Below, one piece after another: positions 24,101 to 37,218 of a stretch of 64,000 nucleotides of DNA. The notes below the pieces were generated by a model that saw only the letters and a program-made list of their open reading frames with translations, made no database searches and had not been told where the DNA came from. Source of the stretch: Chamaelirium japonicum (taxonomy: Eukaryota; Streptophyta; Magnoliopsida; Liliales; Melanthiaceae); contig OX393557.1 of assembly GCA_947650365.1 (NCBI GenBank), positions 5,891,284-5,955,283 of the forward strand, read 5' to 3'. The position numbers and the translations under genes are program-made. The stretch's first letter is position 1. Each line of letters begins with the position of its first letter.

Positions 24101-26065
24101 AGTAGATTACGAGAGTAGTCCACGTGGAGTTCACTCCAGTTAACAAGGTCTAATACATTATAGGGAGTATATCTATGTGTTAAAGGGTTGACGTTAGTAT
24201 TCATATATGTGGGGCCAAAATATAAAGAGTCACATATCTAGGTGGAGTTTGGCTATTATGGGATCCTTATTCATATAAAAATATTAAGAGGAGTCCAAGT
24301 AGGGTGCACTCTAGTTGACCAGGTCAACTACATTATAGGTGGAGTACATCTATGTATCAAATGGATGATTTTAACACCCTCTTCTGTATGGTCAAAATAT
24401 AAAGAGTGTCATAGCTAAATGAGGTCCCAATATCGTGGGATCTTTATTCATATAGTAAATTTTAAGAGTTGGGGTCGTAACTAGTTGACAAGGTCGACTA
24501 TATTGTAAGGGGGTACATCTATGTGTTAAAGGGGTGACTTTAATAGCCATATTTGTGTGTCTAAAATATAAAGAGTCACATTGCTAGGAGGGGTTCCATA
24601 ATTGTATGATCTTTTTTCATGTAGTAGATTTTGAGAGAAGTCTAAGTGGGGCCTATTCCAGTTGACAAGGTCGACTAGTTATAGGGGATATATCTATGTG
24701 CAAAAGGGGTGATGTTAACAATCACATCTGCATGCCCAAAATATAAAGAGTCCCATAGCTAGGAGGGATTTTACTATTATGGGATCCTTAGTCTTATAGA
24801 AGTTATAAGAGGAGTTCAAGTGGGTGGGTGTACTCTAGTTAACAAGATCGACTATATTATACGGGGTATATCTATGTGTCCAAGCTATGACTTTAACACT
24901 GTATCTCTTTGGCTAAAATATAAAGATTCTCATAGCTATGAGTTGTCCCACTATTGTGGGATTTTTATTCATGTAGTAGATTACGAGAAGAGTCCAAGTG
25001 GGGCCCACTCTAGTTGAAAAGGTTGACTATATTAAAAAGGGGTACTTTAACACCCGTATTTGTGTCAAATAGGTGACTTTAATACTAATATTTTTGTGGC
25101 CAAATATAGAGAGTCCAATAACTATGAGCAGTGCCACTATTATGGTATCCTTATTCATGTACTAAATTACAAGAGTTCAAGTGGGGTCCAGTTCAGTTGA
25201 CAAGATCGATTTAATTATATAAGGGTACATCTATGTGTTAAAGGGGTGAATTTAATACCCGCATCTGTGTGGACAAATATAAAGAGTCATATAGCTAAGA
25301 GGGGTCCCACTATTGTAGAATTTTATTCTTGAAATAGATTACGAGAGGAGTCCAAGTAGGCCTACTCCAGTTGACAAAATCGTCTATATTATAGGGGGTA
25401 CATCTATGTATCAAAAAGGTGACTTTAACATCCATATCTGTGTGGCTAAAACATGAAGACTCCAATAGCTTGGTTTGGTCCCATTATTATAAGATCCTTA
25501 TCCATATTATAGATTACGAGAGGAATCCAAATGAGTTTCACTTTAGTTGACAAGGTGGATCATTATCGAGGGGTACATATAATGTTCAAAACAAAAGTGG
25601 GGTACATCTATGTATCAAAGTGATAACATTAACACCCGTATCTTTATAGCCAAAATATAGAGTCTTATAACTAGGAGGGGTCCCGCTATTGTGGGATCCT
25701 TATTCATGTTGTAGATTACGAGAGCAATCTAAGTAGGTCCTATACCAGTTGACAAGGTAGACTACATTATAGGACATACATCAATATGTCAAAGGGGTGA
25801 CTTTAATACCTGCATTTGTGTGACCAAAATATAAAGCATCCTATAGCTAGGTGGGGTCCTACTTTAATGGAATCTTTATTTATATTGTAGATTACGAGAA
25901 GTCTCGAAGTAGGGCCCATTCTAGTTGGCAAGGTTGACCATATTATAGGGGGTACATCTATTTGTCGAAGGGGTAACTTTAACACATGTATCTGTATAGA
26001 AAAAATATAAAGTGTTCAATAGCTAGGAGGGGTCTCACTATTGTAATATCCTTATTCACGTAGTC
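21186..26065. repeat. Satellite array block B and start of C, about 28 monomers
   Basis: The same 176-bp satellite resumes in phase after the hAT-like element, with GTACATCTATGTATCAAAGG. A-run-bearing long monomers lie near 23955-24000 and 25575-25615. From 21194 to about 25020 the block is collinear with 40488-44956. From about 24731 onward it is also collinear with 58832 onward, recognised by the odd GTGGGTGGGTGTACTC monomer at 24824 and 58924. No gene. Confidence 0.94.
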
Positions 26066-26672
26066 TGTGGGGGGAAATTTCCGAGCCGCCTTGATCGGGA
26101 ACCCCACCCCACAACCTTGATTGAATGTTGATGGTTTGTAGAGTTAGAGAATAGAAAGTTGAGAATGAGAGAGATGACACATGGAGTTGTTGTCGAAGTT
26201 CGGTCTTACGACCTACGTCTCCGGGCGAGAGGTGCCACCTGATCTTCACTATAATATGAATGTGGAGGGTTGAGCGTTCTCTCGACAGGCCGAGAGAAGC
26301 TTCTTACAATGTGTTTGCACAGAGCAATTAGAAAAGAAGCAAGAAGGGGAGAATTGAGCTCTAGCACTTGCTCTGGAATCCTCCTCCTCTGATGGAATGA
26401 CCAACCCCCTTCCTGGATGCCTTGGGGGTCCTTTTATAGCGTAGGCACGTGCCCGATATGGCAGTGATGACGTGGCGCTGATGACGTGGCACTGGTTCTG
26501 GGCCTCCTTGTTGGGCCCTTATTGGGCCGTTGTTCGGGCCCAATAAGGGGTAGGGCTTGATCTGCGAGCCTTGTAGAGTGGGCCCATGTGAGCCCAGGCA
26601 GGCTTACCCATTTGGGCCGTTGCACGGGCCCATGCTGCTTTGATCTGATCCGGTACAATTTTTGCACCCACA
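26066..26672 (-). mobile_element. Solo LTR, 607 bp, with target duplication
   Basis: The plus strand starts TGTGGGGGG and ends TTGCACCCACA (TGTGGG / CCCACA ends). It is flanked by TAGTC at 26061-26065 and 26673-26677. The minus strand carries a clear TATA box, CTATAAAAGG near 26433-26442, followed by a leader with GGAGACGTAGGTC and CCGAACTTCG words common near the 3' end of plant LTRs, so the element points to the minus strand. The matching place in the duplicated array (near 60135) has no insert. Superfamily, Copia or gypsy, cannot be told from the LTR alone. Confidence 0.82.
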
Positions 26673-27129
26673 TAGTCCATTACGAGAAGAGTTCAAGTGG
26701 GGCTCACTCCAGTTGACAAGGTCGAATATATCATAGGGGTACATCTATATATCAAAGGGGTCACTTTAACACTAGCATCGGTATGGATAAAATATAAAGA
26801 GTCCCATAGCTAGGAGGGGTCCTACTATTGTGGGATCCTTATTTATGTAGTAGATTACGAGAGGAGTCCAAGTGAAGTAACTCCAGTAGACAAGGTCGAC
26901 TATATTATATGCGGTTACTTCTTTGGGTCAAATGGGTGAAGTTAACACTAGCATCTGTATGGCTAAAATTTAAAAAGTTCCTTATCTACGAGGGGTCTTA
27001 CTATTATTGGATCCTTATTCATATAGTAGATTACGAGAGGAGTCCAATTGGGGTCCACTCTAGTTGACAAGGTCGAATACATTGTAAGGGGTACATCTAT
27101 GTATTAAATGGGTAAATTTAACATGTACT
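26673..27129. repeat. Satellite array, short block between two LTR insertions
   Basis: About 2.6 monomers, part of block C, collinear with 60135-60590. It ends with the GTACT target copy of the next element (27125-27129). Confidence 0.93.
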
Positions 27130-30100
27130 TGTCACGCCCCAGAAATCTGGAACCGATCCCTGGGGTGTGAAAAGAGGAAAACAAAATGGTTTAGGGTTTG
27201 GTCATCTATCTATACCAATTAGGGTTTCTCACTGGGCTGTGACTCTCTCACAATTGAAGAAGAAGGAGGGAGAAACAAGGAATATTTTAAAACTTGGTTT
27301 TTATGAAAACATTTTTATTTTAAAAGAGAGATAAAACTTTTGTCAACAGAGAGATGATCACACTCGACCTTTAACCGAGTTATCCTCTCAGCATGTGTGG
27401 CCTGTCGGCGCCATCACATGCTGACAGGAATCCCTCTAAGGGAGCACGAGGCTCAAGCCTCCGATGGCGAGCTAGGAATCTCACCCTCTCCCTGATACTC
27501 AGCACACTGGTCTAGGGGTCCTATCTACAGGGCTAGTCAATTAGGCCATTTAGATACTTATATTTTCACTGTGAACTACCCTAGGCTTGTGGCCTTAAGG
27601 AGAGGCCTACCCAAAATACCTCCAGCTGTATCAATGCTTCTAACAATTAACTAATCTTAGACTAACTGATTCTTATACAATATCTACCTATTACATTACC
27701 ACAAAACTACATACCAAAATAAAATACTACTGAAACCCTAAAACTGCCTCCGGCCTCCCACTGCTACTCCCGAACCTCTGGACCTGCAGGAGAGTCTACT
27801 CGTGGGAAAGAGTAGCCCCCAATGGGAAATTGGGAGATTAGCCAAATTAATGGCTAGTGACATCATATAGTCTTTAATAATATGAGACGACATATTTAAT
27901 TGAATTAAATTACATAAGCAGTTCAAAGTTTACAGAAGGTTAACCTAAGCCTATCAATAATCTATGTTCACATGCAATTCCTACTGTCACTAGGTTATCT
28001 ACCATACAGTCCGTTATGTATACTACAGTGCTTAATTATGAATGACAATATGAATCATATATTCTAAAGTGAACCCTGGATTATCATAAGGGATTTTCTG
28101 TCCTTCATAGTGGAGCTCTACCACCCTACTTGCGTTACTTTGGGGGCTTCAACTACCCTAGGACAGAGTTGCTAGGCCAATCCCCACTAAAGGGCTACTC
28201 TTATTGGCTTTACCATAACCCTTGCCCGTGACCCCTTAGCCTACTAGTCTTCGGCTGTGCATGCAAGGTGGTTCACGACCCTTGCGCGCACGGGATCCAA
28301 TCTTCCCACATGATTGAGTATTATAATAATAAAATAACCTTGACGTTTTACCCCGGGATTCGTACCGCACTCACAACCCATACATCACAGTTACTCTCGC
28401 CCGTATTCCCGTGTGCCCGGATCTCCACACTCCACTTAAGAGGGTGGGACCCGATAATTATTATTTAATTATTAATTTCCAAAACATAAGGGAATTCATA
28501 CTTACGATGTCCAAGCAATCAGCAAAAATATTATTATTTAATTATTAATATTATTAAGCATGCGTCGCCGGACTCGCGACTCCGCATGCAAGGCGGGGTC
28601 CACTCGACCACATGCGGCGATGTCCGGCGGGACCCGCATGCAGCGTTATGGATACTTACCTTTAGTCATTCTCATTTCCCACTATTAAAGACCATGCAAA
28701 GGTAGTAGATGTCACCTGGTTGAGACGCACGAACTTTCGTCAACTGCCTTCCGCTCCGCCTGCGGCTGGGTCGTCCCGGTCACGAACTGGTAATTTGCCT
28801 ACATTTACACGTTACTGATAAGACTATCACAAGGTGTGCAACGCTGCTAAATTAAACAGGGTTGGGCCTAAGTTGGCCGAGTCGAGAATTTATGCGTCGT
28901 CGGACGCCGGTCTACTGGCATGCAGAACGATGCGTCAAAAGTACCATCTTGGTTAGTCAACGTTGCCGACGCGAAGAATCACACTACAGCTCAACTATAT
29001 GATTATGCCTAAAGGGTCGCATCCGCATTGGTTATTGCCACTAGCCTGCAAGGAGGGGTTTACACGGGAATCGCACTACTGACCAATCGAGGTCGCTAAG
29101 CAGTGCATTATTGCCGTTATGAGGTCGATCTCGCACGCAAACGGCTACACGAGGTGGTCAGACCCGCATCCGGATTACTAATTCTGAGCATGCGTGGTTC
29201 AGTGAGATCGGTCCCGCTAACCTCGAGTGTGGCTCATGGGGCTAGGTTAACATCGTGGAGAGGTTGAGGGTTGGGGGTTAGTGTGCCAAGCTAGAGCTTG
29301 GCGTGAGATAATCGAGGCTACATCTACACACACAATTATAACCTACAAGCCTTCCGAGCCTCAACTCGGATTGGCGGGGGTCATCACACACTGCCCGGTC
29401 GGATCTCGAGATTGGTTGATTTAATGATTTAGGTGTCGGTCCATTACATGCAAAAGGACACATTTTATGGCACTCGTCTCACATAGTCGGCATAACCGAC
29501 GCTAAGGGTCCCACTACGGTCCAACTAACCCGTCTAGACGATCGATACCACGTGCTACTATAAGAATGTTTTCCTGCTCTGTAGAGTCTTTTGGTACCAC
29601 GAGCAAAGTGTTGACAAGTCTGGTCAGCCCAAACAAGGGTAAGTCGGTTGCGATCAAGCACCAGAAGCGTCGAGGAACGCGACACATCGCACGAGTGGAT
29701 CGAACACCGAGGTTAGTCATGACTATTTACTTGCGGGTTGTCAGCCCGAGTTTGAAAGACAAGGTGAGGTTCCCTAATGGTGAGGCGGCACTTGGCTCAC
29801 AACTGTCGATCGTCGGTCCTCAAGCCGACGACATCAACACGCAAAAAGGCATTACTCCACTAAACCGTAGTCAAAGGTCGGGTTGGGCCTTGCCGACTAT
29901 CTAGCCGGAGGCCTCCATGGTTGCAACAAGACGGACGCCAACAGGCCGGCTTCGCCGGTTGCACAGCCATCGGCTACCTGGCCGGCAGCCATGGCCGCAG
30001 TGAAGACAAGGCCATAGGGCCGGGTTTGGTCGGATCACCATCGCAAAAAGAAAAAAAAAGCAGGGGAAAAGGGGCTGGTCTGGACGGTACCCCGGAATAT

Positions 30101-30539
30101 AACAGGAAAGAAAATGAAGGGGGAGGGCCGACCTGATGCCAGGGATTGTCGACTCCGGCTGTCGTCTTCCATTGGCCAGCTGCTCCTCCTTCTTCTCCGG
30201 TGAACTAAATCACCACAAAGAGAAAATTGAGAGCGAGGGAGGGAGTTGGGCTGGGCTGCTCGGGGGGCGTCGGCTGCAATTGCTCCGGCCGGCAGCTCTT
30301 CTTCGGTTGTTGCGCACCAAACACAGCAGCAAGAGGAAGAGAGAGGGTTCGGGGTTAGAGAGAGATCGGATGAGGGATGGAGGGGGTCGGGTCGGGTCTA
30401 GGGTTTCTTGTTGGGGAGATGGCTACAGGATTTTGGGAAGATAGAGGAGGGATCAGAGAAGGGGGGTGAGAGGGTCGGGCTGGGGAGAGGGGGGAGAGGG
30501 TTGGGTGAGGGTTTAAGGGAGGGGAGGGGTGGCAGGGTT

Positions 30540-30690
30540 CAGGGTGGGGGGGCGGCGGACCGGGTAGGGGCGGCGGCGGCAGGGGGTTGACAGGTTAGGG
30601 GGGCGGCGGCTAGGGTCTAGGGGCGGCGGGGGTGGCTGCGGTAGGGGGTTGGCAGGTTAGGGGGGCGCCGGCTAGGGTCTAGGGGGGTGG
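30540..30690 (+). repeat. G-rich short tandem repeat inside the long LTR
   Basis: Blocks such as AGGGGGTTG.CAGGTTAGGGG and GGCTAGGGTCTAGGGG occur twice about 62 bp apart (for example 30581 and 30643), with GGCGGCGGC between them. Many runs of three to six G lie close together. Confidence 0.7.
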
Positions 30691-30773
30691 GGATCGGTTA
30701 GAGAGAGGAGGGAGATTGAGAGTTTGGGTGAGAGATCAGAGGGGTGAGAGGGTACGGGTCAGGTTTGGGATGA

Positions 30774-30778
<5 letters not shown>

Positions 30779-30824
<46 letters not shown>
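30779..30824. repeat. (AG)23 microsatellite
   Basis: Forty-six bases of uninterrupted AG within a purine-rich stretch of the long LTR. The related fragment at 58020-58435 is GA-rich but lacks a pure run of this length. Confidence 0.95.
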
Positions 30825-30827
<3 letters not shown>

Positions 30828-31223
30828 ATTGTGGTCGGGTCGGGTTTGGGGTATGGGTTGGGTTTTAATTTTTAAGTTTTAGTTTTTTTTTTTTTTTTCT
30901 TAATCCTGGTCGAGCTCTACTCGTGCTTGACTCGCGTCGCACTGAGGCGCGCCGGCACGCGAACCTTGCCGGGTCCGATAGACTTGTCACCATATTACTT
31001 TATTATTTTATTATTATATTACAAAAAATATCATTCGTGCCACGCCTCGATGTACGTGCTCATGCAGCTATACCTCCAATATAGCCTCGTGACTCGTACT
31101 CGGGACCCACTGGCTGGTCCCGTTCAAGCACAACCAAACATCATCACGACCAAACATATTAAAATAATATTAAAATAACTGGATTGTTCTGGGCGAAAAC
31201 ACCCTGGAATGCCGGTCATTACA

Positions 31224-34200
31224 GTACTTATGTCTGGACAAAATATAAAGACTCCCATAGCTAGGAGGGGTCCCACTATTATGTGATCATTAATCATATA
31301 GTAAATTTTGAGAGGAGTCCACTTTAGTTGTTGAGGTCGACATATTATAGGCGGTATATCTATGTGTCAAAGGCGTGACATTAACACCCGTATCTGTATA
31401 GCCAAAATATAAAAAGTTCCTTAGCTAGAAGGGGTCCTATTAATGTGGGATCCTTATTCATGTAGTATTTTATGAGAAAAGTCCGAAATGGGTCCACTCT
31501 AGTTGACAAGGTTGACTATATTATAGTGGGTATATTTATGTGTCAAAGAGATAACTTTAACACCTATATTTATGTGGATAAAATATAAAGTCTTATAACT
31601 AAGAGGGGTCCTATTATTCTTGGATCCATATTCATGTAGCAAATTACGAGATGAGTCCAAGAGAAGCCCACTCATATTGACAAGGTCGACTTCATTATAG
31701 AGGGTACATCTATGTGTCAAAGGAGTGACGATAATACCCATATCTGTGTGGCCAAAATATAAAGAGTCTCATAGTTATGAGGGGTCCCACTATTATGAAA
31801 TCCTTATTAATAATATAGATTATAATTGAAGTTCACGTGGGGGTCACTCTATTTAACAAGGGTGGCTACATTATAGAGGGTATATTTTTTTGTTAAATGG
31901 GTAACTTTAATACCCGTATCTATATGGTCAAAATATAAAGACACCCATAGATAGGAGATGTGCCACTATTGTGGGATCTTTATTCATATAATAGATTATG
32001 ATAGGAGTATAAATGGGGCCCACTCCAGTTAACAAGGTTGACTATATTTTAGAAGGATACAACTATTTATCAAACGGGATGACTTTAATACCCGCATCAG
32101 TGTAGCCAAAATATAATGAGTTTTATAGATAGTAGGGTCCCACTATTATGGGATCCTTATTAATATAGCATATTACGAGAGGTGTCCAAGGTAGGCCCAC
32201 TCAAGTTGATAAAGTCGACTATATTATAAAGTGTATATCTATGTGTCTATGTAGTGAATTTAACTCTCGCATCTGTATGGCTAAAATATATTGTAAGATC
32301 CTTAATTATATAGAAAATTATGAGAGGAGTCTAAGTAGAGCCTAATCTAGTTGACTAGGTCGATTAAATTATAGGTAGGTGCATTTATGTGTCAAAAGGG
32401 TAATTTTAACACCCACATCTGTATGGCCAGAATATAAAGAGTCTCGTAGTTAGGTGGGGTCCCACTATTATGGGATCCTTATTCATGTAGTAGAGTATGA
32501 GAGAAGTCCAAATGGGGCTAGCTCTAGATTATGAGAGGAGTCCAAGTGGGGTCCACTCTAGTTAACAAGGTTGATTATTTTATAGGGGGTACATCTATGT
32601 GTCAAAGGGGTGACTTTAATATTTGTATCTGTGTGGCTAAAATATTAAGAGTGCCATTACAAAGAGAGAACCTACTATTATGGGATCCGTATTTATATAA
32701 TATATTACGAGAATAGTCCATTTGGGGCCTATTCCAATTGACAAGGTAAACTGTCTTATACAGGGGTTACATCTATGTGTCAAAGAGGTGACTTTAACAA
32801 AGTCAACTCATTATATAGGGGTATATCGAATGTTTAAAAAAAGAAAAAAAAGAGGGGTAAATCTATATATGAAAGGGGTGACTTTAACACCCACATCTAT
32901 ATGGCCAAAATATAAAGAGTTATAACTAGGAAGGGTCCCGTTATTATGGGATCCTTATTTATAGAGTAAATTATAACAGGAGTCCAAGTGGGGCCCACTT
33001 CAGTTGACAAGGTTGACAATGTTATAGGGGGGTACATCATGTGTTTAAGGGTGACTTTAACACTCATATTTTTATGGCCAAAATATAAAGAGTCTTATAG
33101 ATAGGAGGGTTCCAATTATTTTGGGATCCTTATTCTTTTAGTAGACTATGAGAGGTATCAGAGTGGGATCCATTCTAGTTGACAAGATCGACTATAATAT
33201 AGGGGGTGCATCATATGTCAAAGGGATGATATTAACATTTGCATCTATGTAGCCAAAATATAAAGGGTCCTATAGCAAGGAGAGGTCCCACTATTATAGG
33301 ATCCTTAGTCATGTAGTAGATTACAAGAGTGGTCTAAGAGGGGACCACTCAAGTTGACAGGGTCGACTTCATTATAGGGAGTATATCTATGTATCAAAGT
33401 TATGACTTTAACACCAGTATCTGTGTAGCCAAAATATAAAGAGTCTAATAGTTAGGAGGGATCCTACTATTGTAGGATCCTTATTCATGTAGTAGATTAC
33501 GAGAGGAGTCCAAAAGGGGCCCACTCAAGTTGACAAGATTGACTTGATTATAAAGGGGTACATCTATATGTCAAAGGGGTAACTTTAACACGCATATCTA
33601 TGTGGTAAAAATATAAAGTCCTATAGCAAGAAAGGGTCCCACTAGTGTGGAATCCTTATTTTTATTGTAGATTACGAGGGAAGTCCAAGTGGGGCTCACT
33701 CAAGTTGACAAGGTCGACTATATTTGGCCAAAATATAAAGACTTTCATCGCTAGGATGTGTCCCACTGTTTTAGGATCCTTATTTATATAGTAGATTATA
33801 AGAAGAGTAGGAGTCACACTATTATGGGATCCATATTCATATAGTAGATTATGAGAGGAGTCCACGTGGGGCTCACTCTAATTGACAAGGTTGACTACTT
33901 TATAATGGGGTATACCTTTGTGTCAAAGGGGTGACCTTAATACCCGCATAAGTGTGACAAAAATATAAAGCATCCCATAGATAGGAGGGGTCCTACTATT
34001 GTGAGATCGTTATTCAAGTAGAAGATTACGAGAGGAGTCCAAATAGGGCTTGCTTAAGTTGACAAGGCCGACTACATTATAGGGGGTACATCTATGTATC
34101 TAAGGGGTGACTATAACACCCGTATCTATCATGCCAAAGTATAATTTTTCTCATTACCTGGTGGGATCCTACTATTATAGGATCCTTAATCATGTAGTAG

Positions 34201-36478
34201 ATTACGAGAGGAGTCCATGTGCGGCCCACTTTAGTTGACAATATTGACTTCATTATTAGGGGGGTATATTTATGTATCAAAGGGGTAACTTTAACACTTG
34301 CATCCGTGTGGCCAAAATATAAAAAGTCTCATAGTTTGGAAAGGTTCCACTAATAAATAATCCTTATTGATGTTGTAGATTACGAAAGAAGTCAAAGTAG
34401 GGCCCACTCTAGTTGATAAGGTCAACTACAGTATATGGGGGTACATCTATTTATCAAAGGGGTGACTTTAATGCCCACATATGTGTGACCAAAATATTAA
34501 GAGTCCCATAACTTGGAGGGGTCCTACTATTTTAGGATCGTTATTGAGGTAGTAGATTATGATAGGAGTCCAAGTAGGGCCTATTCCAGTTGTCACAGTC
34601 AACTACAGTATAAAGGGGATACATCTTTGTGTCAATGGAGTGACTTTTACACCTGCATATAGAGTCCCATAACAAAGAGTGATACCACTATTATGGGATC
34701 CTTATTCATGTACTAAATTATGAGAGAAGTCCAAGTGGAGCCTATTCTAGTTGACAAGATCGACTTTATTATGTGGGGTATAACTATGTGTCAAAGAAGT
34801 GACTTTAACACCCGTATATGTGTGCCCAAAATATAAAGAGTCATATAGTTAGGAATGGTCCCACTATTGTAGAATCTTTTTTCATGAATTAGATTAGAAG
34901 ACGAGTCCAATTGGGCCAACTCCAATTGAGAAGGTCGTCTATATATAATATGGGGAGGTGCATCTATGTGTCAAAGAGGTAATTTTAACACATACAATGT
35001 GTGGCCAAAATATAAAGATTTTTATAGCTTTGTTGGGTCCTACTAATATATGATCCTTATCATATAGTAGATTACAAGAAAAGTCCAAGTAGGTCTCACT
35101 CCAGTTGACAAGGTGAACTTATAATAGATGTGTAAATCAAATATTTAGAAAAAAAAGGGAATATTTATATATCAAAATGGTGACTTTACCACTCGCATCT
35201 TTATGGCCAAAATATAAATATTCTCATAGCTAGAAGGGGTTCCACTATTGTTGGATTCTTATACATATAGTAGATTATGAGAGGAGTCCATATGGGGCCA
35301 CTCCAGTTGACATGATCGACTATATTATAGGGGGGTATATCTATGTATCAAAGGTGTGACTTTCATACCCTCATTTGTATGTAAAAAATATAAAGTATCC
35401 TATAATTAGAAGGGGCCTCATTATTATGAGATCCTTATTCATATAGTAGATTACGAGAAAACTCCAAGTGGGGCCCACTCCAGTTGACAAGGTCGACTAT
35501 ACTATAGGGTTATACATCATGTGCCAAAAGGGTGACTTTAATAACTATATCTATATAGCAAAAATATAAAGAATCTAATAGGTATGAGGGGTCCTATTAT
35601 TGTTGGATCCTTATTCATTTATTAGATTATGAGAGGAGTCCAAGTAAGGTCCATTCTAGTTGACAAGGTTGACTATATTATAAATGGTACACCTATATAT
35701 CAAAGGGGTGACGTTAACACTAGCATCTGTGTTGCCAAAATATAAAGAGTACCTTAGCTACATGGAGTCCCACTATTATAGGATCTTTATTTATGTAGTA
35801 GATTATAAGAGGAGTCCTAGTGGAGTCCACTCTAGTTGACAAGGCCGGCTATATTATAGGGGGATACATCTATGTGTCGAATGGGTGACTTTAATACTCG
35901 TTTCTATATGGAATAAATATAAAGACTCTCATAGTTAGGAGGGATCCGACTATTGTGGGATCGTTATTTATGTAGTTCGAGAGGAGTCCAAGTGGGACCC
36001 ACTCTAGTTGATAAGGTTAATAGGGTATATCTATGTGTCGAAAGGGATGACATTAAAACCCGTATCTATATGGCTAAAATATAAAAGTCTCTTAGCTAGG
36101 AGGGGTTCAACTATTATAGGATCCTTATTCAGGTGCTCCAGTTGGCAAGGTCGACTACTTTATATGGAGTACATCTTTATATAACAGGGGTAACTTTAAG
36201 AGCCATATCTCATTGCTAGGAGGGGTCCTACTATTATGGGATCCTTATTCATATAGTATATTACTAGAGGATTCCAAGTGGGCCCACTTCTGTTGATAAG
36301 GTTGTTTAAATTATAGGGTGGTACATCTATATATCAAAGGGATGACTTTAACTCCTGTATCTGTGTAGTGGAAAGAAATATAAAGAGTCTCATTGCTAAG
36401 TGGAGTCCCATTATTGTGGGATCCTTATTCATACAGCAGATTACGAGCGGAGTCCAAGTGGGCCACTTATGTTAACCA
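31224..36478. repeat. Satellite array block C continued, about 30 monomers
   Basis: Resumes after the 4.1-kb LTR. A-run long monomers lie near 32805-32870 and 35115-35170. From 31229 to about 34452 it is collinear with 60592-64000. Some monomers are shortened: the step between equivalent points near 33649 and 33773 is about 125 bp instead of 176. A GTGCATC..CTGACTAGGT monomer near 32340-32400 resembles one at 16730, so block C also shares higher-order variants with block A. It ends with GTTAACCA, the left target copy of the hAT transposon. Confidence 0.94.
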
Positions 36479-36775
36479 TAGTCACAAAAATCGCCGAATA
36501 ATTGAAAAAAATGCGTTTAAATCGCGCTCTACCCCCCTGCCGATTTAATCCCCGAATTAAACATGTCACAAAAATCGGCGATTTTTTGCCGTTTTTTTCA
36601 AAAAATCGTGATTAAAACGGACCGAATTGGTTACACAGTAATAACCGGTTATGCTGTCCCGCGGGTTATCATACCACCGGTCCACTACAAGGCACAGGGG
36701 TCAGGTCGTCGGGGTGCTCGGGATTCATTTCCGCGCGGGTCGCTCGGGCCGCTCGGTTGCGATGAAACACCAGCA

Positions 36776-37110
36776 CCAGCCGCACCACCAGCGACGAGGC
36801 ACCAGCACCAGCCGCACCACCAGCACCAGCCGCACCACCAGCGATCTCCGCCGGGGCTAGGGTTTCCCTGAGTGGCGGCCGGCGGCACCAGCACCAGCAC
36901 CAGCCACACCACCAGCGATCTCCTCCGCCGGGGCTAGGGTTTGCATGAGTGGCGACCGGCGGCACCAGCACCAGCACCAGCCGCACCACCAGAGATCCTC
37001 TCCTCCGCCGAGGCTAGGGTTTGCAAGGGAGGGGACTGGCGGCACCACCAGATATCCTTTCCTCCGCCGGGGCTAGGGTTTCCAAGGGAGGGGACTGACG
37101 GCACCACCAA
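36776..37110 (+). repeat. Tandem repeat in the hAT leader region, unit about 75 bp
   Basis: Blocks with CACCAGCACCAGCCGCACCA, then TCTCCTCCGCCGGGGC, then TAGGGTTT repeat four to five times with small changes. Frames are open on both strands here only because the unit lacks stops; they are not taken as genes. It lies upstream of the splice donor near 37220 and probably forms part of the promoter or leader. Confidence 0.75.
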
Positions 37111-37218
37111 TCCTTCGATCCGCCTCTCTCGTCCACTCCACCTCCTCCAGCGACCCACTCCTCCGCCGAGGCTCTGGATTTTGGCCGACAGCAGCACTCT
37201 CCTCCGCCGGGGCTCAAG

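Larger units (their letters stand above)
27130..31223 (+). mobile_element. LTR-type element of 4094 bp, probably a very long solo LTR
   Basis: Starts TGTCACGCCCCAG and ends CCGGTCATTACA, flanked by GTACT on both sides (27125-27129 and 31224-31228), so the insertion is complete. The TGT.ACGCCCC start is common among plant Ty3/gypsy LTRs. No primer-binding site, gag or pol was recognised and no internal copy of its own start was seen, so a solo LTR is the simplest reading; a large non-autonomous element is the alternative. The left 2 kb is mixed, the right part (29900-30860) is GC- and purine-rich with a (AG)23 run. Related fragments lie at 19217-20988 and 57250-58831. Strand is taken from the TGTCACGCCCC start and is tentative. 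The duplicate array lacks the insert (near 60585). Confidence 0.75.
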
